Positions 1 to 5,623 of a stretch of DNA of 8,365 bases are shown here, piece by piece. Position 1 is the stretch's first letter. Each line of letters opens with the position of its first letter. The notes below the pieces were generated by a model. The model searched no databases, had not been told where the DNA came from, and saw only the letters and a list, made by a program, of their open reading frames with translations. This DNA is from DYEC01 sp034434695 (GTDB lineage: Bacteria > Chloroflexota > Anaerolineae > Anaerolineales > Anaerolineaceae). Location of the stretch: the NCBI GenBank assembly GCA_034434695.1, contig DAOTYY010000145.1, forward strand, positions 1-8,365, in the 5' to 3' direction. Position numbers and translations under genes: made by a program.

Positions 1-1278
1 TAGGCGAAGCATTCCCCAGACCAGAAAAATCAGGCACAAGAAGAAGAAAAACCCGCCAGAGAAGAAGACTGGCGGGAGGTGGAGGCAGGGCTGAAAACCA
101 ATTTTCTCGAAACCCTTGACACTGCAAGTAATCGGTATCGGTCTAAAAACTAAGATACCAACAATCATTATCATTGAACACAAACAAACAAACAAACTTC
201 CCCCCAGTAAAGCAACTGTCAACCCCTTGCTTTTGTTTTTTTGCATTGGGTGTGATACAGGAGTAGCCAATAAAGGACGAACTTCCCGTTTTGCGGCTCC
301 AACTTGACCACCCTGAACATCACCGGCACCAATCTCTGATACTTCAGCCGTGGTGACCCGGAACAAAGTATTGCCTATAGAAAAATCTTGTCCCGGCTGA
401 ATAATCTTCGGCTTCTGTGCCGGCAGCCGCTCACCCATCAGTAACGTGCCATTGGAAGATCCCAAGTCAGTTAGCCAGATAGTGCCCTCTTTTATACTCA
501 GGCGCGCGTGTTGCCGAGATACCGTCTCTTCTGGAATTTGGACATCACAGTCACGTCTTCGTCCGATAACCAGATCGCGATTAAGTGGTAGCGAGCGCCA
601 CTCTCTCGCTCCATGTCGGTACCATAATTGATATGCCAGATAAGGTTGCTCTGCCCGTGGTAATGGTTCCGGACCCTCGAATATCTTCTCCGCCACCTTT
701 GGTTCTGTGTGGTGTGGCAGTTTTGGTTCAGCAACCTCCACTCGAAAAGTCACATTTGCAATGACAAAGCTCTGCCCGGGTTGCAATTTGCAGGGTTGTT
801 GAGGTTTAATTCGTTGTCCTTCTACATAAGTGCCATTTTGTGAACCAAGATCTGTCAACCAAATGCCGTCCGCTTTAGTTTCAAGCTTCGCATGCTTTCG
901 TGAAATTCTGGTATCGGAAATCTGTAGGTCACAATCAGACTGCCGTCCGATAATCATTTCACCTTGCAGCTCGCAAGATGACCATTCCCCTTGATCTTTT
1001 TGATACCAGAGGATATAGCTCATTTCATCTCTAGATGGTTCAGGGACAGAGAACGTTGCGGGTTTTCTCGATGGGCTATCGGGAACCCATTGCACGCCAT
1101 CAAAACGAATGAAATTCCCGCTTTTTGGATCAATCATCCACCAGTTTTCCCCTTCATCTTGCGCTTGCAGTTTATAAACTTCTGCCACAAATGCTTCAAA
1201 AGTGAGTTGACCTGATCGAAACCTCTCCATCAAGTTTCGATACAACCGTTCAATTTGCTCGATTGTATATGCGCTCAT
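1..1278 (-). CDS. Tandem FHA-domain protein with C-terminal membrane helix (open at left window edge)
   Basis: Reading the minus strand from the ATG at 1278 gives 426 codons with no stop before the window edge. Residues 1-30 look helical. Residues 46-66 carry WWMIDPKSGNF and DGVQWV, a small module I associate with Anaerolineae signalling proteins. FHA domain 1 is at about 101-183, with G111-R112, S126, H129 and N148-G149-T150. FHA domain 2 is at about 229-310, with G239-R240, S254, H257 and N276-G277-T278. Equivalent residues lie exactly 128 apart, so the unit is a tandem duplication. FHA domains bind phosphothreonine peptides, so a Ser/Thr-kinase-linked role at the membrane is inferred. A hydrophobic helix spans about 352-373. 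The start is supported by a GGGAGA ribosome-binding site at 1285-1290, 6 bases from the ATG. The C-terminus after residue 376 is doubtful: the frame crosses a terminator-like hairpin, and one extra base in the A5 run at 145-149 would end the protein right after the helix. Confidence 0.85.
   Translation of the reverse strand, partial: MSAYTIEQIERLYRNLMERFRSGQLTFEAFVAEVYKLQAQDEGENWWMIDPKSGNFIRFDGVQWVPDSPSRKPATFSVPEPSRDEMSYILWYQKDQGEWSSCELQGEMIIGRQSDCDLQISDTRISRKHAKLETKADGIWLTDLGSQNGTYVEGQRIKPQQPCKLQPGQSFVIANVTFRVEVAEPKLPHHTEPKVAEKIFEGPEPLPRAEQPYLAYQLWYRHGAREWRSLPLNRDLVIGRRRDCDVQIPEETVSRQHARLSIKEGTIWLTDLGSSNGTLLMGERLPAQKPKIIQPGQDFSIGNTLFRVTTAEVSEIGAGDVQGGQVGAAKREVRPLLATPVSHPMQKNKSKGLTVALLGGSLFVCLCSMIMIVGILVFRPIPITCSVKGFEKIGFQPCLHLPPVFFSGGFFFFLCLIFLVWGMLRL
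47..76 (-). terminator. Intrinsic-terminator-like hairpin inside the open FHA frame
   Basis: On the minus strand a perfect 8-bp stem, CCCGCCAG (76-69) with CTGGCGGG (59-52), closes a 9-base pyrimidine loop. It is followed by TTTTT (51-47) and then more TTC repeats. This is the classic form of a Rho-independent terminator, with no T-run on the plus side. It is odd because all three minus-strand frames read through the stem, so the FHA frame has no stop before it. Confidence 0.8.
181..197 (+). repeat. Tetranucleotide tract (CAAA)4C in the FHA membrane-helix codons
   Basis: Four perfect CAAA units plus a C form a 17-base simple repeat. On the coding (minus) strand it reads as GTTT units encoding part of the membrane helix around residues 361-366 (LFVCL). 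Tetranucleotide tracts inside genes can slip and change the reading frame. Both alternative frames meet a stop soon after the tract: TGA directly after it, or TAG about a dozen codons later. Four units is short for a highly mutable tract. Confidence 0.7.
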
Positions 1279-1325
1279 GGGGAATCTCCCAGTAAAAACA
1301 AAAAAATAAGACAGTCCCTGGCATC

Positions 1326-1334
1326 ATTCTAGCA
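1326..1334 (-). promoter_or_regulatory. Extended -10 promoter candidate for the FHA gene
   Basis: The minus strand reads TGC-TAGAAT (1334 to 1326), matching the extended -10 form TGn-TANNNT with one mismatch to TATAAT. It lies about 48 bases upstream of the FHA ATG. No good -35 hexamer sits at the expected distance, which extended -10 promoters tolerate. The TTGACA at 1374-1379 is too far away and is part of the upstream terminator stem. Its place between the degV terminator and the FHA gene supports separate transcription. Confidence 0.4.
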
Positions 1335-1367
1335 CAATAATAATCTAATATGCTTTCAGAAATCGCC

Positions 1368-1393
1368 AAAAACTGTCAAAGACACTTTCGACA
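1368..1393 (-). terminator. Probable terminator after degV
   Basis: On the minus strand TGTC-G-AAAG, loop TGT, then CTTTGACA form an 8-bp stem with one bulged G (1393 to 1374), followed by G and TTTTT (1372-1368). It starts 37 bases after the degV stop codon. The stem is AU-rich, so it is weaker than the hairpin at 47-76, but its position fits the end of an nrdR-nrdJ-degV transcript. Confidence 0.5.
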
Positions 1394-1429
1394 ATCTTCT
1401 AAAGCCAGCCCAGGAAAGCAATCCAACTA

Positions 1430-2281
1430 CTAAACTGTCACAATGGCAACGCCAACCAGCCCATCACCGGCATGAACCGAAAGCCCTGGGGTGAATTCCA
1501 CTTTTAGCACTTCCTCGGGGAGTGAAAGATGTTTACGTAATTCCGTTTCCAACAGATTGACATCCTCAAGATTGTTAACGTTAATGAAAGCAATATGTTC
1601 TATTGAAACTTCTCCCACGGATACTTCCACCAGCTCGATAAGCCTTTGCATGGCAACTCTCTTCGTCCGAACACGTTCCAGCATATCCAACTTTCCGTCT
1701 TTTATGGTCAAAATTGGCCGAATATTGAGCATATTTGCCATGCCAGCAGCAATCTTGCCTACCCTGCCGCTCATTGCCAGATACTTAAGCGTCGCCAAAG
1801 CAGCATATAAGTGAACACGCCTGCCTGTGGAAAGCGCACTGGAGATAACTTCCTCATGGCTGGCGCCAGCGCTAGCAGCCTGCGCGGCTGCCAGCGCCAT
1901 AAAACCCTGTCCCATTGAGACACTGAGTGAGTCAATTACGGTGATTTCTTTGTCGGGAAATTCCTCCCGTGCAGTCAGGGCAGAATTATAGGTGCCGCTA
2001 ATCTTGCTGCTGACGCAGATACAAACAATCGAATCAGCTCCATTTTCAAAGGCAGCTTGATAGGCTTTTATAAACGCACTCGGAGATGGCGCAGCGGTGG
2101 TGGGCAACCGTCCTAAACGATTGATACGTTTAAAGAGTTCCCTGTCATCAATGTCTACACCGGTCGTGAAGGTTTCTTCCCCAAAATGAACAGTAATGGG
2201 TACCTGAATAATTCCATGTTGCGTCGCCAATGACCAGGGAAGGCTCGAATCTGTATCTGTAACCACAGCAACTTTACCCAC
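1430..2281 (-). CDS. DegV family protein
   Basis: DegV/FakB-type proteins bind a fatty acid in a buried pocket and can present it to a DAK-like kinase (FakA) for phosphorylation. Here the family is shown by TDTDSSLP near the N-terminus, SSKISGTYNSA (about residue 92), VIDSLSVSMGQGF (about 115), the ATLKYLAMSGRVGK segment (about 163-176), NIRPILTIKDGKL and VRTKRVAMQRL in the C-terminal lobe, and HAGDGLVGVA near the end. The length of 283 residues is typical. Two GTG starts are possible. The one at 2296 adds 5 residues (MKRCA) but has a weak upstream signal; the one at 2281 has AAGAGG 6 bases upstream and begins MGKVAVVTD, closer to the family norm, so it is preferred. The gene follows nrdJ by 12 bases (or 27 from the preferred start) and probably shares its transcript. 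No fatty-acid kinase gene is in the window, so the ligand and partner are unknown. Confidence 0.93.
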   Translation of the reverse strand: MGKVAVVTDTDSSLPWSLATQHGIIQVPITVHFGEETFTTGVDIDDRELFKRINRLGRLPTTAAPSPSAFIKAYQAAFENGADSIVCICVSSKISGTYNSALTAREEFPDKEITVIDSLSVSMGQGFMALAAAQAASAGASHEEVISSALSTGRRVHLYAALATLKYLAMSGRVGKIAAGMANMLNIRPILTIKDGKLDMLERVRTKRVAMQRLIELVEVSVGEVSIEHIAFINVNNLEDVNLLETELRKHLSLPEEVLKVEFTPGLSVHAGDGLVGVAIVTV

Positions 2282-2308
2282 AGCACACCTCTTCACAATC
2301 TCTTACTC

Positions 2309-4897
2309 TTAACACTCGCTATATCCGCAGGTATAGCACTTGCGACAACCCTCTTCGTTAACAACTGTTGCTTGACCACATTCCGGACACAGGTCGCCAA
2401 TTTTATGGGTAACTTCTTCAGAACCCGGTGAAATTTCGAGCAAACTTAACGGCTGTTCATGGCCGTTATTCTCCTGATTTACCTCAACAGACTGTTCCTT
2501 CATTCGTTCCTGACGTTGTGCCAGATACTCCCCAAGTACCTGCGCCAGACCATCTGGTAATGAACGAACACGGTTTGGACCAAACCCCAGTGATCGCCCG
2601 CCGCCAATGCCAGAAAGCTGACGGAACACTTCGCGCAAACGCGTGGCGGGTTCAATTGGAGACATCAGCCTCAAGATATAAGAAATCAAACGCCCAATGG
2701 CTTCAGAAACAGCAGCAGTCTCTGAACCAGCTTTTGCTGTATTAATAAACACCTCAAAAGGTTGACGGTCACCATTTTCATTGATGGTAATAAAAGCTTT
2801 CCCCAGCGGTGTTTCAACGGAATATGTAAACCCTGGTAAGGTGCGGGGTCTGGGTTTTTTAGCATCCTGCCAGAGAGCAGGTTGTGCCAATGTCTTGGCG
2901 GGCTTTTCAGCTTGCTTCTTTTTTGCCGTTGCCTGCGTTTCCAAAACCACCTTTTCGCGCGAGCCGGTGACATAAACCGTGATGCCCTTGCAGCCCAATT
3001 TCCAGGCGAGCTGATAAGCAACTGCCACGTCTTGCTCGGTTGCTGTCTCAGGAAAATTAATCGTCTTGGAAAGACTGTTATCCACAAATGCCTGAAGTGC
3101 TGCTTGCATACGAACGTGCTCTTCGGCAGTGATGTCCTGTGATACGACAAAAACTTTGCGGATAGCTTCTGGAACCTCAGAAATCCCCTGACAGGTACCC
3201 TCCTGCAAAACTCGACTGACAATCTGCTCCCGAACTTCCGACGGGATGCCTGCTTTTTCGAGAGCTTTTATAAACAGTGGACTGGTGTAGGTGAGCTGCA
3301 AATCCTTGCCATTGTCGTTCACATGGCGAATATACGCCAGTGCAAAAACCGGTTCACAGCCATATCCCTCACACCCTGCTACAGTAGCAATCGTACCGGT
3401 TGGAGCAATGGTCGTTTGGGCAGCATTTCGAATCCCATATTTAAGAATATCTTGACGAATAGAGTCCCAATCAAGCGGTGGACGCCCCCAATCATTGACA
3501 TACGGGACGATGGAACGTGGCGGTTGCCACTTCATATCCTCAGGGTCATAAATACTGCCGCGAATAGCTGGGAATGCCCCACGCTCTTTCGCCAGTTCAA
3601 TACTTGCACGCATGGCATGATAACGAACAAACTCCATAATCTGTGCAGCAAATTCTTGTCCTTCAGGTGAACCATAAGCAACACCAACATGATACATCAA
3701 ATCAGCCAATCCCATAATTCCAAGACCAATGCGCCGGGCGCGCAGCGCCGCCTCTTTTAACTGTGGTACAGCTGGTACATACTGATTGGCATCTACCACA
3801 TCATCCAAGAAACGAGTAGCAAGAACAACGGAACGACGCAGCTCTTCCCAGTCAACTGTACCTACTGTGCTGAAGTGTTCGGCTAGATTGACCGATCCAA
3901 GGCAACAATTCTCGTATGGACCAAGCCATTGCTCCCCACAGGGATTGGTAGCTTCCAGGGGATAAAGATGAGGCACCGGGTTGTCACGATTCGCAGTATC
4001 CAGGAACAACACTCCCGGCTCTCCATTGTGGTGCGCCTGGCGGACGATTTTCTCAAATAATTCGCGCGCTCGTACCCTTTTATAAACCTGGATTGGTATA
4101 CCTTTCTCTTCTGCCTGTTCAAGGGTTCCATCAAAGCCGCTGTACTCAGGGGCAAGAACATCCGGGAAACGCAATTCCCATTCTTCGTCATTTTCAACTG
4201 CTCGCATGAAGGCATCAGTGATCCCGACGGATATATTGAAATTGGTAATCTGGTTTTCATCTGTCTTGCAGGTAATAAATTCCTCAATATCCGGATGATC
4301 CACGCGCAACACAGCCATATTGGCGCCGCGTCGTGAACCACCCTGCGCCACCTCGCCAAAAGCATGATCATACACACGCAGAAATCCAACCGGACCAGTA
4401 GCCTGTCCAGCAGAAGACTTGACAATAGAACCTTTGGGACGCAGACGTGAAAAGGAAAAACCGTTACCTCCACCAGTTTGTTGAATTAACGCCGCATCAC
4501 GCAATGTCTGAAAAATCCCCGATGGAGAGCGCCCCATGTCATCGGAAACGGGAAGAACAAAACAGGCTGCCAGTTGACCAAGTGGAGTGCCGGCACCAGT
4601 AAAGGTGGGAGAATTGGGAAAAAATTTCTTTGTAGTCAATAAACGATAGAACTCGCGTGCCTGACTCATTACGTCATTGTTCCAAGCTTCTTCAACTTTA
4701 GCAACATGGTAAGCCACCCGCCAAAACATCTCTTCAACCGTCTCGCTGGCTTTGCCATCCTGCCCTCGCCGCACGTAGCGGCGAACAAGCACCTGGCGAG
4801 CGTTCTCGGTCAATTGAACAGGTGGTAGTGGTAAATCCTTGGGAATGGGTGGTGTGGGTAAAATACCAGCTTTTTTGACTGCTTGATGAGTCGTCAT
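2309..4897 (-). CDS. nrdJ: Adenosylcobalamin-dependent (class II) ribonucleoside-diphosphate reductase
   Basis: This enzyme reduces ribonucleotides to deoxyribonucleotides, using adenosylcobalamin to create a cysteine thiyl radical; it works with or without oxygen. The 862-residue protein has the class II layout: an N-terminal region without an ATP cone, then the ten-stranded barrel with KFFPNSPT (91-98), a first redox cysteine C112, the TGGGNGFSFSRLRP loop (141-154), and NPCGE (318-322) with the radical cysteine C320, N318 and E322. Partner redox cysteine C331 lies 11 residues on, as in Thermotoga NrdJ. APTGTIA (498-504) binds substrate phosphate. A Lys/Pro-rich linker (about 650-686) leads to a TSCPD-type domain (about 687-795). 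The C-terminus is a cysteine-rich zinc-ribbon/thioredoxin-shuttle tail with C837, C840, C851, C854, C857 and C862. The ATG has AGGAGG at 4905-4910, overlapping the nrdR stop, so translation is probably coupled. No intein, frameshift or missing catalytic residue is seen. Confidence 0.97.
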   Translation of the reverse strand: MTTHQAVKKAGILPTPPIPKDLPLPPVQLTENARQVLVRRYVRRGQDGKASETVEEMFWRVAYHVAKVEEAWNNDVMSQAREFYRLLTTKKFFPNSPTFTGAGTPLGQLAACFVLPVSDDMGRSPSGIFQTLRDAALIQQTGGGNGFSFSRLRPKGSIVKSSAGQATGPVGFLRVYDHAFGEVAQGGSRRGANMAVLRVDHPDIEEFITCKTDENQITNFNISVGITDAFMRAVENDEEWELRFPDVLAPEYSGFDGTLEQAEEKGIPIQVYKRVRARELFEKIVRQAHHNGEPGVLFLDTANRDNPVPHLYPLEATNPCGEQWLGPYENCCLGSVNLAEHFSTVGTVDWEELRRSVVLATRFLDDVVDANQYVPAVPQLKEAALRARRIGLGIMGLADLMYHVGVAYGSPEGQEFAAQIMEFVRYHAMRASIELAKERGAFPAIRGSIYDPEDMKWQPPRSIVPYVNDWGRPPLDWDSIRQDILKYGIRNAAQTTIAPTGTIATVAGCEGYGCEPVFALAYIRHVNDNGKDLQLTYTSPLFIKALEKAGIPSEVREQIVSRVLQEGTCQGISEVPEAIRKVFVVSQDITAEEHVRMQAALQAFVDNSLSKTINFPETATEQDVAVAYQLAWKLGCKGITVYVTGSREKVVLETQATAKKKQAEKPAKTLAQPALWQDAKKPRPRTLPGFTYSVETPLGKAFITINENGDRQPFEVFINTAKAGSETAAVSEAIGRLISYILRLMSPIEPATRLREVFRQLSGIGGGRSLGFGPNRVRSLPDGLAQVLGEYLAQRQERMKEQSVEVNQENNGHEQPLSLLEISPGSEEVTHKIGDLCPECGQATVVNEEGCRKCYTCGYSEC

Positions 4898-4908
4898 ACG
4901 TATTCCTC

Positions 4909-5361
4909 CTAACCTTCTAACAATAAGCGATCAATCTCCTGGCGGATCGCATGTAAATCATTTAGTTTAAGATAGACAATCGCATAACGAATATACGCAA
5001 TGTGATCCAGTTCCTTAAGTCCAGCTATGACCATATCGCCAACCGTACGGGAGGAAACTTCAGCCCGTCCCATTTTCTGAAGCGCAACCTCAATCTCTCC
5101 CGCCAGACGCTCAATATCTGCCGCAGAGACAGGACGTTTGGCGCAAGCAATACGGATGCCGCGCAAGAGCTTCTCGCGGTCGAACTCTTCACGATTGCCA
5201 TCTTGCTTAATAATCAGCGGTGTAGCTAAAATAGCACGCTCATAAGTACTGAAGCGTTGCCCACATTTCTCACATTCTCGCCGCCGTCGAACACCGCCAC
5301 GGTTGTCATGAATTGTATCCAAGACCTTTGATTCCTCGTTCTGACAATACGGGCAACGCAT
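4909..5361 (-). CDS. nrdR: Transcriptional repressor NrdR
   Basis: NrdR is a zinc-ribbon/ATP-cone protein that senses ATP/dATP and represses ribonucleotide reductase genes by binding paired NrdR boxes. The 150-residue protein begins MRCPYC as the family does. Zinc ligands are C3, C6, C30 and C33, with the RRRRECEKCGQRFSTYE DNA-binding segment (26-42). The ATP cone covers about 49-139, with IIKQDGNREEFDREKL and ACAKRPVS. The frame is open upstream to an ATG at 5445, but the start at 5361 is chosen because it has a perfect AAGGAGG at 5367-5373, 5 bases away, and gives the family N-terminus. The gene lies 11 bases before nrdJ, a common pairing, which suggests it regulates its own operon. Confidence 0.97.
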   Translation of the reverse strand: MRCPYCQNEESKVLDTIHDNRGGVRRRRECEKCGQRFSTYERAILATPLIIKQDGNREEFDREKLLRGIRIACAKRPVSAADIERLAGEIEVALQKMGRAEVSSRTVGDMVIAGLKELDHIAYIRYAIVYLKLNDLHAIRQEIDRLLLEG

Positions 5362-5366
5362 ATTGT

Positions 5367-5373
5367 CCTCCTT
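5367..5373 (-). promoter_or_regulatory. Strong ribosome-binding site that sets the nrdR start
   Basis: AAGGAGG on the minus strand lies 5 bases before the ATG at 5361. It rules against the longer reading from 5445, which would add 28 residues unlike any NrdR N-terminus. Confidence 0.85.
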
Positions 5374-5380
5374 ATTTTTA

Positions 5381-5409
5381 TATATAATGCTTTCAAACCC
5401 ACCCGCGAA
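5381..5409 (-). promoter_or_regulatory. Weak promoter candidate for nrdR-nrdJ-degV
   Basis: On the minus strand TATATA (5386-5381) could be a -10 element, with TTCGCG (5409-5404, 3 of 6 matches to TTGACA) 17 bases upstream. Transcription would begin near the ribosome-binding site, giving a very short leader. The AT-rich stretch offers several registers, so the exact boxes are uncertain. Confidence 0.3.
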
Positions 5410-5413
5410 ATTA

Positions 5414-5429
5414 CCTCCATATATTGGGA
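5414..5429 (-). promoter_or_regulatory. Candidate NrdR box upstream of nrdR
   Basis: The minus strand reads TCCCAATATATGGAGG. Compared with the 16-base NrdR-box consensus acaCwAtATaTwGtgt, 11 of 16 positions agree and the central CwAtATaT block is complete. It lies 53-68 bases upstream of the nrdR start and just above the candidate -35. NrdR boxes usually come in pairs one to a few helical turns apart. The only partner candidate, around 5447-5462, is a half match (ACACTA then divergent), so autoregulation is likely but not proven. Confidence 0.4.
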
Positions 5430-5505
5430 TATCTTGCGTCGACATCGTATATGTACTAGTGTCAGCATTTTAGCACATTTATTCAGTGATTTCAAGGGTT
5501 TTTTG

Positions 5506-5525
5506 AACTTTTAATCTTAAAAGTT
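5506..5525. repeat. 20-base near-perfect palindrome in the divergent intergenic region
   Basis: AACTTTTAA, a 2-base spacer TC, then TTAAAAGTT: two perfect 9-base arms. It lies between the divergent nrdR and lipoprotein genes, about 100 bases before the lipoprotein ATG. It could be a binding site for a dimeric regulator. It is not followed by a T-run and is too AT-rich to be a strong RNA hairpin. Confidence 0.45.
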
Positions 5526-5610
5526 GGGCAAAGGGGTGAAAGATTATAGTGCAATGAAAGCATTATACAAAAGGGCTCCCTGAGCTCTCATCTCATCAGC
5601 CAAACAAAGG

Positions 5611-5616
5611 TATAAT
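5611..5616 (+). promoter_or_regulatory. TATAAT -10 element next to the lipoprotein start
   Basis: A perfect TATAAT ends 7 bases before the ATG at 5624, which is where transcription would normally begin. This implies a leaderless or nearly leaderless message. The only purine run nearby, AAAGG at 5606-5610, is 13 bases from the ATG and overlaps the upstream edge of the box. The hexamer 17 bases upstream (TCATCT) is a poor -35. Confidence 0.4.
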
Positions 5617-5623
5617 TTTTTAA

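Noticed and set aside
498..734. 78-codon minus-strand frame within the FHA region
   Set aside because: It is a shadow of the FHA gene, whose own frame is open from 1278 to the window edge with two intact FHA domains.
1374..1379. TTGACA as the -35 box of the FHA promoter
   Set aside because: It lies 42 bases from the TAGAAT box, 21 from the next AT-rich hexamer CATATT, and forms one arm of the degV terminator stem.
2686..3222. 178-codon minus-strand frame inside nrdJ
   Set aside because: It overlaps a fully supported nrdJ in another frame, and its Arg/Pro-rich composition is that of a shadow reading.
3883..4473. 196-codon minus-strand frame inside nrdJ
   Set aside because: Out-of-frame reading of nrdJ codons with no recognisable motif.
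5362..5445. Extended N-terminus for NrdR starting at 5445
   Set aside because: The extra 28 residues do not fit the family, while the start at 5361 has a perfect ribosome-binding site and yields the canonical MRCPYC.
5446..5623. Cobalamin riboswitch upstream of the nrdR-nrdJ operon
   Set aside because: The leader is too short for the expected structure and I see no B12-box-like sequence.
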